Shown one piece after another: positions 1 through 11,945 of a DNA stretch of 63,962 nt (its first letter is position 1; every line of letters begins with the position of its first letter). The notes below the pieces were generated by a model. That model saw only the letters and a program-made list of their open reading frames with translations. It was not told where the DNA came from and did not search any database. The stretch is from the NCBI GenBank assembly GCA_002632355.1, contig NSJJ01000018.1, positions 1 to 63,962 on the forward strand, read 5' to 3'. The translations under genes and the position numbers were made by a program. Source of the stretch: Sulfuricella denitrificans (lineage in GTDB: Bacteria; Pseudomonadota; Gammaproteobacteria; Burkholderiales; Sulfuricellaceae).

Positions 1-111
1 ACCGACTGGATGTGGACCTACAATCACGAACGCCCCAATATGGCACTGGGCGGCATTACCCCAAAACAGAAGTTAGCGCTTTTAACCAACTCTACTTCTG
101 ACCGCCGCTAA
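1..111 (+). CDS. IS3-family transposase, C-terminal end (partial at window edge)
   Basis: Frame 1 is open from the first base and encodes 36 residues ending in TAA. The stretch YNHERPNMALGGITPKQKL is the typical C-terminal end of the DDE integrase domain (rve) of IS3-family OrfB transposases, where the YN..RP motif follows the catalytic Glu. Only the tail is visible, so completeness and activity cannot be judged. The G-rich sequence GGGGGGATTACC at 116-127, just after the stop, may belong to the right terminal inverted repeat; the left end lies outside the window. The element points toward gyrB and is separated from it by a bidirectional terminator. Confidence 0.8.
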   Translation, partial: TDWMWTYNHERPNMALGGITPKQKLALLTNSTSDRR

Positions 112-172
112 AAATGGGGGGATTACCAATGCACCTACCAATACAGCCTGTAAAAATAGTTACCAGTTAAAT

Positions 173-200
173 GAAAAAAGCCCATGATTGGGCTTTTTTC
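173..200. terminator. Bidirectional intrinsic terminator
   Basis: A perfect 12-bp stem (GAAAAAAGCCCA / TGGGCTTTTTTC) with a TGAT loop carries an A-run on one side and a T-run on the other, so it can terminate in both directions. It lies between the convergent transposase (+) and gyrB (-). Confidence 0.85.
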
Positions 201-205
201 AAAAT

Positions 206-257
206 CTGTGTCAGTAATTTTTCACCAACTTGACACAGTTTTTCACTTTCTGTGTCA
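206..257. repeat. Three copies of CTGTGTCA in alternating orientation
   Basis: CTGTGTCA occurs at 206-213 and 250-257, and its reverse complement TGACACAG at 231-238. The last two form an 8-bp inverted repeat around an 11-nt spacer. TTTTTCAC also occurs twice here. The arrangement could be the degraded end of a second insertion element or a protein-binding site; the sequence does not decide. Confidence 0.5.
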
Positions 258-285
258 TCCGACAACACTATCCACTCATAATAAA

Positions 286-333
286 TTCCCACGAAATCTC
301 AATGAATAGGAAAAATCTAGATTATCGTGGGAA
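286..333. repeat. Long-loop inverted repeat at the 3' end of gyrB
   Basis: TTCCCACGA (286-294) pairs perfectly with TCGTGGGAA (325-333) across a 30-nt loop, and pairing can continue inward with one bulge. It lies just downstream of the gyrB stop and has no T-run, so it is more likely an mRNA 3'-end stem or a binding site than an intrinsic terminator. Confidence 0.5.
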
Positions 334-342
334 CCTACACCA

Positions 343-2766
<2,424 letters not shown>

Positions 2767-2785
2767 TTATTTTCTCGATGAACCA

Positions 2786-3892
2786 TTAAATACGCATTGG
2801 CATTACAACATATTTGAACCTGTCATCTCCGGGAACTGTAATAAGGCAACTGCTGTTTGCATCGCCAAAAGAACAGTCCACTTCTTGTGAGGTGATATTG
2901 TTCAACACATCCAATAAATAAGTTACATTAAACCCAATATCTAACGGCTCTTTGGAATATGAAATTTCCAATTCCTCTTCCGCTTCTTCCTGTTCAGTAT
3001 TGTTGCAGACCACCCGCATGCTATTTTGCGTGAGGACCATTCGAACACCACGAAATTTTTCATTCGACAAAATTGATGCGCGCTGCATGGCATGAAGTAA
3101 AGTCAAACGATTTATTAACACGTGATTTTCATACTGTGAAGGAATGACTTTATTGTAGTCAGGAAATTTTCCTTCAATGACTTTTGATACCAAATTGATG
3201 TTTCCAAAAGAAAAAGTAACTAGGTTTTTACCAACACTGATTTTTACCTCGTCTTCCATATCACTCAGTAATTTAATTAATTCAATGACAGATTTACGAG
3301 GAAGTATGGCTTCCGCAGAGTGATTGATACCATCAACCTCCATACTTGCAAAACTCAATCGATGTCCATCTGTAGCAACTACCTTGATAATTCCTGGTTC
3401 GATTACCAACAGTAAACCATTTAGGTAATATCGAATGTCCTGTTGGGCCATTGCATATTGAACTTGATTAAATAGCTGTTTGAGCGTGGTCTGTGATAGA
3501 GATATTTCAGATATGAGTTCGTCAGCTAATGTAAGTTTTGGAAAATCTTCAGCGGGTAATGTTTGCAGATTGAATTGACTTTTACCCGCAATCAGTTGAA
3601 GCCTGCTGTCTTTACGAACAAAGGATATATCAGCATTTTCAGGAAGAGCCCTGACGATATCTTGAAGCTTCTTGGCAGAAACGGTAATTGCCGCATCAGC
3701 TTTTTCACTGTGGTTTTCAATTCTTGTAGTGATTTGAATTTCAAGATCTGTTGCAACAAAAGCGATATCGTTTTCGTTGATTTGGATTAGTACATTAGAC
3801 AGGATTGGAAGTGTATGGCGTCTTTCTACAATACCTGCGACAGATTGCAAAGGTTTAAGAAATTCTTCCTTATTTATTTTAATTAATAACAT
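2786..3892 (-). CDS. dnaN: DNA polymerase III beta sliding clamp
   Basis: Ring-shaped processivity clamp that tethers DNA polymerase III and other clamp-binding proteins to DNA. The 368 residues agree with the family (about 366) and show the three-fold clamp arrangement. It starts MLLIKINKEEFLKPLQSVAG, typical of DnaN, and ends with the conserved VMPMRI tail that forms part of the partner-binding pocket. It lies 190 bp downstream of dnaA in the same orientation. The intervening DNA is AT-rich and has DnaA-box-like sequences, so dnaN may have its own control as well as read-through from dnaA. Confidence 0.98.
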   Translation of the reverse strand: MLLIKINKEEFLKPLQSVAGIVERRHTLPILSNVLIQINENDIAFVATDLEIQITTRIENHSEKADAAITVSAKKLQDIVRALPENADISFVRKDSRLQLIAGKSQFNLQTLPAEDFPKLTLADELISEISLSQTTLKQLFNQVQYAMAQQDIRYYLNGLLLVIEPGIIKVVATDGHRLSFASMEVDGINHSAEAILPRKSVIELIKLLSDMEDEVKISVGKNLVTFSFGNINLVSKVIEGKFPDYNKVIPSQYENHVLINRLTLLHAMQRASILSNEKFRGVRMVLTQNSMRVVCNNTEQEEAEEELEISYSKEPLDIGFNVTYLLDVLNNITSQEVDCSFGDANSSCLITVPGDDRFKYVVMPMRI

Positions 3893-4082
3893 ATATATAT
3901 CCTGATACTAATAGATAAGTGTGGTCTTGTTTTTGTATAACTCAAAAAAAACATTCCTATACAAATAGATAATATGCTTAACATGTTCTGTATAAAGCAT
4001 AGAACGGGTTGTGAATCGTTTGTGGATGAAATTTTTTGATAGGAAAAATTTTAACCTTATTCACATTTCATACATAAATTGT
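3893..4082. promoter_or_regulatory. dnaA-dnaN intergenic region with DnaA-box-like sites; possible part of oriC
   Basis: This 190-bp AT-rich gap contains TTATTCACA (4057-4065), which fits the TTATNCACA DnaA-box consensus. It also has two weaker sites in opposite orientation: TGTGGATGA (4021-4029, one mismatch) and TGTGAATCG (4010-4018, two mismatches). Several A/T runs could melt. The density is lower than in well-studied origins, so assignment as oriC is tentative. Confidence 0.5.
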
Positions 4083-5420
4083 TCAACTTCTCAGTACCTG
4101 TAGTAACACGCTGATATCGCGCGTTATGGTGGGTTCACTATTTTTTAATTCTTCAATTTTTCTACATGCGTGCATGACTGTTGTATGGTCTCTCCCGCCA
4201 AAGGCATCGCCAATCTCAGGAAAACTCAGATGAGTTAACTCCTTTGCCAGTGACATGGCTATCTGACGAGGCCTCGCAACGTTACGCGTGCGTTTCTTGG
4301 AATACATTTCAGCGACCTTGATTTTGTAATAATCGGCGACTGTTTTTTGAATATTCTCAATTGAAATCTGGCGATTTTGAACAGCGAGTAAATCTTTTAA
4401 CGCTTCCTTGGCTAAATCAAGGGTAATTCCAAGCCCGGTAAAACGTGAATAAGCAATGACCTTTTTCAATGCTCCTTCAAGTTCGCGTACATTTGAACGA
4501 ATTTGTTTGGCAATAAAGAAGGCGACATCGCTTTCCAGGTCAAGACGATCTGCTTCAGCTTTTTTAATCAGGATGGCAACACGCATTTCAAGTTCGGGTG
4601 GTTCTATAGCAACCGTTAAGCCCCAACCAAAACGTGAGATTAATCTATCTTCCATGCCGGATATTTGTTTTGGGTAAGTATCACAGGAAATAATGACTTG
4701 TTTCTTACTTTCAATCAGGGCATTGAATGCATAAAAGAATTCTTCCTGAGTACGTGCTTTGCCACTAAAAAATTGAATATCATCTATCAACAAGAGGTCA
4801 AGAGAATGGTAGTAGCGTTTGAAATCATCAAAAGCCTTATGTTGGTAAGCCCTTACAACGTCTGAAACATAACGTTCTGCGTGAAGGTAGCTAATTTTTG
4901 CATTGCTGTTTTGTTCCTGGATATGGTTGCCAATGGCTTGGATAAGATGCGTTTTCCCAAGGCCGACGCCACCATACACAAATAAAGGGTTATACGCAGT
5001 TCCAGGATTGTCAGCGACTTGAAGTGCTGCCGCTCGTGCAAGTTGATTAGCTTTGCCCGTAACAAAATTGTCAAAAGTGAAAGATGAATTAAGTCCCGTC
5101 TTTTCGTTCCTACCTTGTCGGATGATAGGGGCAGCGACAACGATGGCGGGTGCAGAAGCCATTTTTTTTTCTTTAACGCCCAAATTTTCTGCAACAGAAA
5201 GCGTCAACTGCACAGGATGAGAAAAATGATCAAAACCAATCTGTTCAAATCGACTGAGAAATTTGTCACGGACCCATTGCATGATAAAGCGGTTTGGGGC
5301 CACGATACGCAAAGAATCCGCGCTACCTTCAAAACGCAGCGGTTTGATCCAGTTATTAAATTGTTGCGGGGTAAGCTCTTGCTCGAAGCGGCTCAAACAA
5401 GCTTGCCAGAAAGTTTCCAT
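4083..5420 (-). CDS. dnaA: Chromosomal replication initiator DnaA
   Basis: AAA+ ATPase that binds DnaA boxes and melts the origin. At 445 residues it is slightly shorter than E. coli DnaA, with a short domain II linker. Domain I spans about 1-85. The AAA+ core has Walker A GGVGLGKT (150-157) and Walker B LLIDDIQ (210-216). The C-terminal helix-turn-helix carries the DnaA signature [15 protein letters not shown]. It is transcribed away from rpmH. The putative -35 region of its promoter coincides with a perfect DnaA box, which predicts autoregulation. Confidence 0.98.
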   Translation of the reverse strand: METFWQACLSRFEQELTPQQFNNWIKPLRFEGSADSLRIVAPNRFIMQWVRDKFLSRFEQIGFDHFSHPVQLTLSVAENLGVKEKKMASAPAIVVAAPIIRQGRNEKTGLNSSFTFDNFVTGKANQLARAAALQVADNPGTAYNPLFVYGGVGLGKTHLIQAIGNHIQEQNSNAKISYLHAERYVSDVVRAYQHKAFDDFKRYYHSLDLLLIDDIQFFSGKARTQEEFFYAFNALIESKKQVIISCDTYPKQISGMEDRLISRFGWGLTVAIEPPELEMRVAILIKKAEADRLDLESDVAFFIAKQIRSNVRELEGALKKVIAYSRFTGLGITLDLAKEALKDLLAVQNRQISIENIQKTVADYYKIKVAEMYSKKRTRNVARPRQIAMSLAKELTHLSFPEIGDAFGGRDHTTVMHACRKIEELKNSEPTITRDISVLLQVLRS

Positions 5421-5474
5421 TGATTACCTAATTTAAGGTGCTCTAAATTAAACAAAATACAAATAGGGCTGTTC

Positions 5475-5505
5475 ATTGTAGTCTGAAAAAGACCACTTAT
5501 CCACA
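5475..5505 (-). promoter_or_regulatory. dnaA promoter overlapped by a consensus DnaA box
   Basis: On the minus strand TACAAT (complement of 5475-5480) is a good -10. The position 17 bp upstream lies inside TTATCCACA (5497-5505), a perfect DnaA box. No good -35 hexamer is seen, so an activator-free strong promoter is not certain. The overlap fits the known autorepression of dnaA by DnaA. Confidence 0.55.
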
Positions 5506-5525
5506 GGCATAAACATTAATATTGA

Positions 5526-5555
5526 TTGACATGTAGTTGTTGAAAGTAGTCTAAT
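5526..5555 (+). promoter_or_regulatory. rpmH promoter
   Basis: TTGACA (5526-5531) and TCTAAT (5550-5555) are separated by 18 bp, giving a perfect -35 and a five-of-six -10. The rpmH start codon follows 39 bp later. This should drive the rpmH-rnpA-yidD-yidC series. Confidence 0.75.
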
Positions 5556-5594
5556 TACGGGTTCACAGTCAGTGTAAAAGCAAGAGGGATAATC

Positions 5595-5729
5595 ATGAAA
5601 CGCACTTATCAACCTTCCGTGGTCAAGCGTAAGCGTACCCATGGATTTCGCGCCCGGATGAAAACCCCGGCAGGCCGCGCAATTATCAATGCGCGCCGCG
5701 CAAGCGGCAGAGCTCGCCTGGCCGTTTAA
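5595..5729 (+). CDS. rpmH: 50S ribosomal protein L34
   Basis: Small basic protein of the large ribosomal subunit. The 44 residues begin [18 protein letters not shown] and end ASGRARLAV, the near-invariant L34 sequence. A GAGGG ribosome-binding site precedes the ATG. It is the first gene of the rpmH-rnpA-yidD-yidC-mnmE block and is divergent from dnaA, a very conserved bacterial arrangement. Confidence 0.97.
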   Translation: MKRTYQPSVVKRKRTHGFRARMKTPAGRAIINARRASGRARLAV

Positions 5730-5743
5730 GGCGGGATGACAAC

Positions 5744-6124
5744 ATGGTGGATGGCTTTGGATTTACTAAGGCCAGGCAATTACTAAAAACGGATGAAATA
5801 TCATCCGTTTTTAGTTTCAACCACCGATTTTCGAGCGAGCACTTCCATATCCTGATTAAACCAGGAATACATGAATTTGCACGTATGGCCGTAATTGTGA
5901 GTAAAAAAACCACTCGCCTTGCGACAGCGAGAAATTATATTAAACGCGTATCGCGTGAAATCTTTCGTTTGCATCAACATCAACTTGCTGGTCTTGACGT
6001 GGTGATTCGCATACGCAAGGGTTTTTTACCATCTGATTATGTGATGATTGTGCAGGAACTCCGGTCACAATTTGATAGTGCTGGTCGGAAATTTACCTTG
6101 GTGGAAAAGCCGAGTGCTTTATGA
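5744..6124 (+). CDS. rnpA: Ribonuclease P protein component
   Basis: Basic protein subunit that assists the RnpB ribozyme in removing 5' leaders from pre-tRNAs. The 126 residues have the N-terminal [13 protein letters not shown] region and the RNR-type motif in a conserved variant ([13 protein letters not shown], around 60-72). It starts 14 nt after the rpmH stop, and its stop overlaps the yidD start (ATGA). A perfect 15-bp hairpin followed by T residues lies inside its first 25 codons, which may limit its expression relative to rpmH. Confidence 0.95.
   Translation: MVDGFGFTKARQLLKTDEISSVFSFNHRFSSEHFHILIKPGIHEFARMAVIVSKKTTRLATARNYIKRVSREIFRLHQHQLAGLDVVIRIRKGFLPSDYVMIVQELRSQFDSAGRKFTLVEKPSAL
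5782..5815 (+). repeat. Perfect hairpin inside the rnpA coding region, terminator-like
   Basis: ACTAAAAACGGATGA (5782-5796) and TCATCCGTTTTTAGT (5801-5815) are perfect reverse complements around an AATA loop. The 3' arm includes a TTTTT run directly after the GC-containing part of the stem, as in an intrinsic terminator. It covers roughly codons 14-24 of rnpA. Confidence 0.8.
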
Positions 6125-6330
6125 CCAGAATTCTACTTTTTCTGGTAAAAGCGTATCAATATCTAATCAGCCCGATGCTCGCTCCTTCATGCCGGTATAC
6201 GCCCACTTGCTCTGAATATGCCTTGCAAGCGTTGAAAAAATATGGGGCTATTAAAGGCGGCTGGTTGAGCGTGAAACGTGTCAGTCGTTGTCACCCGTGG
6301 CATGATGGCGGCTATGATCCTTTACCTTAG
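6121..6330 (+). CDS. yidD: Membrane protein insertion efficiency factor YidD
   Basis: Small membrane-associated protein of the YidD/UPF0161 family, linked to efficient insertion of inner-membrane proteins through YidC. The 69 residues include an N-terminal amphipathic/hydrophobic helix, the signature [18 protein letters not shown] with its conserved cysteines, and the RC.P.H.GG.DP end. The start overlaps the rnpA stop by 4 nt and yidC follows after 7 nt, so the three are probably co-translated. Confidence 0.95.
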   Translation: MTRILLFLVKAYQYLISPMLAPSCRYTPTCSEYALQALKKYGAIKGGWLSVKRVSRCHPWHDGGYDPLP

Positions 6331-6337
6331 GTAATCC

Positions 6338-7990
6338 ATGGATACTCAAAGACTCATAATGTTTGTCGTATTTTCCTTCTCTGTCCTGATGTTATGGGAT
6401 GCCTGGCAGAAGGACCAACACCCGCAGGGTGTACAGAATGCATCTACGACAGTTGCTTCGACTCAAAGTGGAGCCCCGGTACCTAGTTCAAGTGTGACGG
6501 CGCCACTTCAAGCCACTGCGCCAGATGCAGCACAGCAACTATCGAAGGGCGAGAGGATCAGGGTTAATACAGATACTTTGTATGTGGAGATTGATACGGT
6601 TGGAGGAGACATTCGTCGTCTGGAACTGCTTAAGCATCATGACAAGACGGACAAGAGCAAAAATTTTATTCTTTTCAGCGAAGACAAGCCAAATACTTAT
6701 ATTGCTCAATCCGGATTGATTGGCAACGCTTTACCTACCCATAAGACAGTCTATTCAATTCAGGGTTCAGCGTTCTCCCTGGCTGCTGGAAAACAGGATT
6801 TACAAGTTAAATTAAGTGCACCAGCAACGGAAGGTATTCAGGTGGATAAGGTTTTTACATTCCATCGCAATAGCTATGTGGTTGATGTGGAATACCAGAT
6901 ACGTAATGTTGGCAGCAGTTCCATTAATCCTCATGCTTACTACCAGTTAGTTCGTGACGACTCTGCATCTATGGGCGACTCGAAGTTCGTCAATACTTAT
7001 GCTGGACCCGCAATTTATACTGACCAGCATAAGTTCCAGAAGATCAGTTTTTCGGATATTGAGAAGGGAAAAACGGACTATCAAAAACAGAGCAACAACG
7101 GTTGGGTGGCGATGCTACAGCACTATTTTCTCTCAGCATGGTTGCCAAAAAACGGGGTAGAACGAGAGTTTTATACAAAATCCGTAGGGGACAAGTTGTT
7201 TGCCGCCGGAGTAATTCTGCCAGTTGGTTCTATCGCGCCCGGTGCAAGTGGGAAGATTTCGGTACCGCTCTATGCGGGGCCACAGGAACAGGAAAATTTG
7301 AGCAAGCTGGCTCCCGGACTGGATTTAACCGTGGATTATGGGTGGCTGACAATTATTGCAGCGCCTTTGTTCTGGGTTCTGTCTAAAATTCAGAGCATTG
7401 TGAATAACTGGGGCGTCGCCATTATTCTGCTCACAGTACTGATCAAGCTGGCGTTTTATCCCCTGGCAGCAAAAAGCTATCGTTCAATGGCTCATATGCG
7501 TGTGTTGGGGCCGAAGTTGCAGAAACTCAAGGAACATTATGGAGATGATCGCCAGCGGCTCCATCAGGCCATGATGGAACTGTACAAGACCGAAAAAGTG
7601 AACCCGCTTGGCGGCTGTCTGCCAGTGGTGGTACAGATACCAGTATTCATTTCCCTCTATTGGGTGTTACTGGCAAGCGTTGAAATGCGTCATGCGCCTT
7701 TTGCCCTGTGGATTCAGGATTTGTCGGCTGCAGACCCTTATTACGTACTACCAATCATCATGGGCATCACCATGATAATCCAGACAAAACTTAATCCAAC
7801 CCCGCCGGACCCGATTCAGGCGAAGGTAATGATGGTGATGCCTTTTGCCTTCAGTATTTTCTTCTTTTTCTTCCCAGCAGGATTGGTGCTTTACTGGGTG
7901 GTAAACAACGTTCTTTCCATCGCACAGCAATGGCAGATTACCCGCAGCATGGAACAGATGCATGCTGCAAAAGGGCATGGCAAAAACTGA
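6338..7990 (+). CDS. yidC: Membrane protein insertase YidC
   Basis: Inner-membrane insertase for SecYEG-dependent and independent substrates, including Fo subunits a and c, which are encoded downstream in the atp operon. The 550 residues have an N-terminal membrane anchor (about 5-22), a large periplasmic domain, and a C-terminal five-helix core of the 60KD_IMP type starting near residue 340, with the hydrophilic groove arginine region and [20 protein letters not shown]. The stop overlaps the start of mnmE. Confidence 0.97.
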   Translation: MDTQRLIMFVVFSFSVLMLWDAWQKDQHPQGVQNASTTVASTQSGAPVPSSSVTAPLQATAPDAAQQLSKGERIRVNTDTLYVEIDTVGGDIRRLELLKHHDKTDKSKNFILFSEDKPNTYIAQSGLIGNALPTHKTVYSIQGSAFSLAAGKQDLQVKLSAPATEGIQVDKVFTFHRNSYVVDVEYQIRNVGSSSINPHAYYQLVRDDSASMGDSKFVNTYAGPAIYTDQHKFQKISFSDIEKGKTDYQKQSNNGWVAMLQHYFLSAWLPKNGVEREFYTKSVGDKLFAAGVILPVGSIAPGASGKISVPLYAGPQEQENLSKLAPGLDLTVDYGWLTIIAAPLFWVLSKIQSIVNNWGVAIILLTVLIKLAFYPLAAKSYRSMAHMRVLGPKLQKLKEHYGDDRQRLHQAMMELYKTEKVNPLGGCLPVVVQIPVFISLYWVLLASVEMRHAPFALWIQDLSAADPYYVLPIIMGITMIIQTKLNPTPPDPIQAKVMMVMPFAFSIFFFFFPAGLVLYWVVNNVLSIAQQWQITRSMEQMHAAKGHGKN

Positions 7991-9317
7991 TACGATTGCA
8001 GCTGTCGCCACTGCCCCGGGGCGTGGCGGCATTGGCGTAGTTCGCATATCCGGGTATCAACTCAGTGAGCTTGTCCTGCACTTATTGGGAAAGCCGCTTC
8101 GCCCCCGCTTCGCTTCGCTAAAAAAATTTCTTGATATTGATGGCTCGGTTATTGACGAGGGCATCGCCTTATATTTTCCCGCACCAAATTCATTTACCGG
8201 AGAAGATGTTCTGGAGTTGCAAGGACATGGCGGAAATGCCGTGATGCAGCGACTATTGAAACGTTGTTTAAATTTGGGTGTGCGCCTGGCGGAACCCGGG
8301 GAATTTACAAAACGGGCATTTCTCAACGACAAGCTCGATCTTGCTCAGGCGGAAAGTGTGGCCGACTTGATTGATGCCGCAAGTGAAGAAGCGGCCAAAA
8401 GTGCGGTACGTTCCTTACAGGGCGAATTTTCGAATGCTGTGCATGAAGTGGTAGAGCGCCTGATCCATCTGCGCATGCTTGTGGAAGCCAGTATCGATTT
8501 TCCGGACGAGGATATTGATTTCCTTGAGGCGGCCGATGCTTTGGGAAAGTTGTCTGGAGTTCGGGAACAATTGCAGCAATTGCAGAACAGGGCCAAACAG
8601 GGCTGCTTGCTGCGTGAAGGCGTGCATGTTGTACTCGTGGGCCAGCCGAATGTCGGCAAATCAAGCCTGCTTAACCTGCTCGCGGGAGACGAGGTGGCAA
8701 TCGTTACCGCCATTGCCGGTACTACGCGAGATACGGTGCGTGAAGAAATCGAGATCAAGGGTGTTCCTTTTCATATCATTGATACGGCCGGATTACGTGA
8801 TACCTCTTGTGAAGTCGAGCAGATAGGCATTGCCCGGACCTGGGCGGCTGTGGACAAGGCAAGCCTCGCGCTGCTTCTGCTGGATAGTCGGGAAGGCATG
8901 ACGTCTTCGGATGAGGCCATTCTCGCGCGCTTGCCGGAAAACTTGCCAGTTATGCAGATATTCAACAAAATTGACTTGCTCCCGCGAGAAGCAGGCATTG
9001 AATTCGACGCTGGCGTTAAGCGAATTTTTGTTTCGGCAAAAAGCGGGGCAGGAATGGACTTGTTGCGAGAAAACCTCCTTGAAGTCGCAGGCTGGGAGCA
9101 GACTGGAGAAGGCGCATTTATGGCGCGCGAGCGCCATTTGAGAGCTTTGGACGGGGCAGGTGCTTGCTTGAGGAATGCTGAGAATAATTGGCGTCAGCTG
9201 GAGTTCTTCGCTGAGGAGCTCAAGCTGGCCCAGAATGAATTGAACAGCATTACAGGGGCGTTCGGAGCAGACGATTTGCTGGGTGAAATTTTTTCTCGAT
9301 TCTGTATCGGCAAGTGA
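7977..9317 (+). CDS. mnmE: tRNA uridine-5-carboxymethylaminomethyl modification GTPase MnmE
   Basis: GTPase that works with MnmG to modify the wobble uridine (U34) of certain tRNAs. The N-terminal tetrahydrofolate-binding domain begins [21 protein letters not shown]-like. The internal Ras-like domain has G1 [10 protein letters not shown]3 DTAGLRD and G4 NKID. The C-terminus is the diagnostic CIGK with the catalytic Cys. I place the start at 7977 because family members begin two to five residues before DTIAA. An in-frame ATG at 7962 would extend the overlap with yidC. Length 446 residues is normal. Partner mnmG is next. Confidence 0.96.
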   Translation: MAKTDTIAAVATAPGRGGIGVVRISGYQLSELVLHLLGKPLRPRFASLKKFLDIDGSVIDEGIALYFPAPNSFTGEDVLELQGHGGNAVMQRLLKRCLNLGVRLAEPGEFTKRAFLNDKLDLAQAESVADLIDAASEEAAKSAVRSLQGEFSNAVHEVVERLIHLRMLVEASIDFPDEDIDFLEAADALGKLSGVREQLQQLQNRAKQGCLLREGVHVVLVGQPNVGKSSLLNLLAGDEVAIVTAIAGTTRDTVREEIEIKGVPFHIIDTAGLRDTSCEVEQIGIARTWAAVDKASLALLLLDSREGMTSSDEAILARLPENLPVMQIFNKIDLLPREAGIEFDAGVKRIFVSAKSGAGMDLLRENLLEVAGWEQTGEGAFMARERHLRALDGAGACLRNAENNWRQLEFFAEELKLAQNELNSITGAFGADDLLGEIFSRFCIGK

Positions 9318-9341
9318 CTGAAACCAAATAAATATTGTTTT

Positions 9342-9357
9342 TGTTTCACGTGAAACC
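9342..9357. promoter_or_regulatory. parS: parS centromere site 2
   Basis: TGTTTCACGTGAAACC matches the bacterial parS consensus at 15 of 16 positions, with the 14-bp core perfect. It lies in the mnmE-mnmG gap, 2.6 kb before parA-parB, which agrees with the usual origin-proximal clustering of parS. Confidence 0.92.
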
Positions 9358-9363
9358 TCTGTT

Positions 9364-9388
9364 CCGGGCTGACACTCCGGCTTTTTTT
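9364..9388 (+). terminator. Weak possible intrinsic terminator after mnmE
   Basis: A short CCGG/CCGG stem with a 9-nt loop is followed by a CT7 tract at 9381-9388. The stem is only 4 bp, so this is uncertain. Confidence 0.3.
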
Positions 9389-9432
9389 GTCGTATCATTC
9401 GCCTTTCTGAAACCCCCAACATCCGGAACCCC

Positions 9433-11328
9433 ATGTTTTTCCCCTCCCTGTTTGATGTGATCGTTGTTGGCGGCGGTCATGCCGGTACCGAAGCGGCGCT
9501 TGCGGCGGCGCGTATGGGCAATAAAACATTGCTGCTTACCCATAACATTGAAACTCTTGGGCAAATGTCGTGTAATCCGGCTATCGGCGGGATTGGCAAG
9601 GGCCATCTGGTAAAAGAAATTGATGCACTGGGTGGGGTTATGGCGGCTGCCACAGACGAAGGCGGCATTCAATTCAGGATACTGAATTCCAGCAAAGGGC
9701 CTGCTGTACGGGCCACGCGCGCTCAGGCTGACCGGTCTCTGTATAAGCAGGCCATCAGGCGACGTCTGGAAAATCAGCCCAACCTGTGGCTGTTTCAACA
9801 GGCTGTTGATGACTTTACGCTTTCGGGGGATCAAATTACGGGGGTGGTTACTCAGCTTGGTGTGCGCTTCGAGGCGCACGCAGTCGTGTTGACTGCGGGC
9901 ACGTTTCTCGCCGGGCTGGTGCATGTCGGGCAATCCAGCTATCAGGCTGGACGCGCCGGAGACCCTCCGGCGATTAGCTTGGCGCACCGCCTGCGTGAAC
10001 TCAATCTCCCCGTCGGGAGACTTAAAACGGGTACGCCGCCGCGCATTGATGGCCGTTCCCTGGATTATTCGGTGATGACGGAGCAGCCGGGAGATGATCC
10101 TGCGCCGATGTTTTCCTACCTTGGTTCCTCCAATCAACACCCGCAACAGGTTTCGTGCTGGATCACCTACACCAATGAACGGACGCATGACATTATCCGT
10201 AATGGCCTTGATCGCTCTCCTCTCTATACCGGGGTGATTGAGGGAGTGGGGCCGCGTTATTGTCCTTCCATCGAGGACAAGATCATGCGTTTTGCAGACA
10301 AGGATAACCACCAGATTTTCGTCGAACCAGAAGGGCTTTCGACGCACGAAATCTACCCCAACGGAATTTCTACCAGCTTGCCATTCGATGTTCAGTATGC
10401 GCTGGTAAGATCGATGCGCGGCTTTGAAAATGCGCATATCACTCGGCCCGGTTACGCCATTGAGTATGATTATTTCGATCCGCGCGGACTCAAAAGCACT
10501 CTCGAAACCAAAGCGATCAAGGGGTTGTTTTTTGCCGGACAAATTAATGGCACCACTGGTTACGAAGAGGCTGGCGCTCAAGGTCTGCTGGCAGGTATTA
10601 ATGCGGGACTGTTTGCTGCGGGCAAGGAAGGGTGGTCCCTTGGACGAGATCAGGCTTACCTTGGCGTTATGGTGGATGATCTGATTACTCGCGGAGTATC
10701 CGAACCTTATCGCATGTTTACGAGCCGTGCGGAATACCGGCTGCTGTTAAGAGAGGATAATGCCGATTTGCGTCTGACCGAGATAGGTCGCGAGCTGGGG
10801 GTGGTTGACGACGAGCGCTGGGCGCTTTTTTCCACCAAGCGCGATGCCGTGGCCCTGGAGAAAGAAAGACTTAAGAGCACCTGGGTCAATCCGCGCATGG
10901 TAGACGTTGCCAGTGCGGAACGCGTGCTTGGCCAGGCAATGGAACGTGAATATACACTGCTTGATCTGTTGCGTCGCCCCCAGGTCAGCTATCAAGCCCT
11001 GTTAACCTTGCCTGGGGCTGGAAATGGGGTTTTTGACCCAAGGGTGGCGGAGCAGGTTGAAATTCAGGCCAAATATCAGGGGTATATCGAGCGGCAGCAG
11101 GAAGAAATCGAGCGCCATCACCATTATGAGGCGCTGCATTTGCCACCCGATACGGATTACAGCAAGGTTCACGGGCTTTCCATCGAAGTGAAGCAGAAGC
11201 TGGCGCAATACAGACCGGAAACCCTTGGTCAGGCAGCGAGATTATCGGGCGTCACCCCGGCGGCAATTTCTCTGTTATTGGTCTATCTCAAGCGAAACCA
11301 AGGCCGGACGGAGAAAAAAAGCGCATGA
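9433..11328 (+). CDS. mnmG: tRNA uridine-5-carboxymethylaminomethyl modification enzyme MnmG
   Basis: FAD-dependent partner of MnmE in cmnm5U34 synthesis (older name GidA). The 631 residues start with the FAD-binding dinucleotide fold [21 protein letters not shown]. They contain the GidA signatures [13 protein letters not shown] and the MRGFENA...YDYFDPRGL region, and have the C-terminal helical domain that binds MnmE and tRNA. It is followed by rsmG with a 4-nt overlap, the standard gidA-gidB arrangement. Confidence 0.97.
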   Translation: MFFPSLFDVIVVGGGHAGTEAALAAARMGNKTLLLTHNIETLGQMSCNPAIGGIGKGHLVKEIDALGGVMAAATDEGGIQFRILNSSKGPAVRATRAQADRSLYKQAIRRRLENQPNLWLFQQAVDDFTLSGDQITGVVTQLGVRFEAHAVVLTAGTFLAGLVHVGQSSYQAGRAGDPPAISLAHRLRELNLPVGRLKTGTPPRIDGRSLDYSVMTEQPGDDPAPMFSYLGSSNQHPQQVSCWITYTNERTHDIIRNGLDRSPLYTGVIEGVGPRYCPSIEDKIMRFADKDNHQIFVEPEGLSTHEIYPNGISTSLPFDVQYALVRSMRGFENAHITRPGYAIEYDYFDPRGLKSTLETKAIKGLFFAGQINGTTGYEEAGAQGLLAGINAGLFAAGKEGWSLGRDQAYLGVMVDDLITRGVSEPYRMFTSRAEYRLLLREDNADLRLTEIGRELGVVDDERWALFSTKRDAVALEKERLKSTWVNPRMVDVASAERVLGQAMEREYTLLDLLRRPQVSYQALLTLPGAGNGVFDPRVAEQVEIQAKYQGYIERQQEEIERHHHYEALHLPPDTDYSKVHGLSIEVKQKLAQYRPETLGQAARLSGVTPAAISLLLVYLKRNQGRTEKKSA

Positions 11329-11945
11329 ATCTGGCCGAAAGCCTTTCTGCCGGGTTGGCGAAACTCGGGTTATCGCTGCCAGATGCGCGGCAGCAGTCGC
11401 TGCTGAATTACATTTCCATGATACAGAAATGGAATAAGGTATATAACCTGACGGCCGTGCGGGAGCCTGAAAAGATGCTTTATCAGCATCTGCTCGACAG
11501 TCTTGCAGTCTTGCCATATATCGGTGAGGGTCGTTTGCTTGACGTTGGCACCGGGGGCGGCTTGCCAGGCATCGTCTTGGCCATCGCCAAGCCGGAACTG
11601 GATATCACCTTGCTGGACAGCAATCAGAAAAAAACGACCTTTTTACGCCAGGTCTGTATTGAGCTGGCCCTGAAAAATGTGAAGGTAGAATGCGCACGGG
11701 TTGACGGCTATATCCCTCCCCTGGGCTTTGATATGGTGATTTCTCGCGCTTTCTCTGATCTTGCCGAGTTTGTTCGTCTTTCCGCCCACCTCTGTCTCCC
11801 CGGAGGAATGCTGCTGGCAATGAAGGGCGTCTATCCCCATGATGAACTGGCGCAACTGCCAGTCCGGTTCAAGCAACATGAAGTTGTCACGCTCAATGTC
11901 CCCGGACTCGAGGCGCAGCGGCATTTGGTAATTCTCAGGGCATGA
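11325..11945 (+). CDS. rsmG: 16S rRNA (guanine-N7)-methyltransferase RsmG
   Basis: SAM-dependent enzyme that methylates G527 of 16S rRNA (older name GidB). The 206 residues carry [12 protein letters not shown] and the SAM-binding motif [18 protein letters not shown], both diagnostic. The start overlaps mnmG (ATGA) and the stop overlaps the parA start, so mnmG-rsmG-parA look transcriptionally and translationally coupled. Confidence 0.96.
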   Translation: MNLAESLSAGLAKLGLSLPDARQQSLLNYISMIQKWNKVYNLTAVREPEKMLYQHLLDSLAVLPYIGEGRLLDVGTGGGLPGIVLAIAKPELDITLLDSNQKKTTFLRQVCIELALKNVKVECARVDGYIPPLGFDMVISRAFSDLAEFVRLSAHLCLPGGMLLAMKGVYPHDELAQLPVRFKQHEVVTLNVPGLEAQRHLVILRA

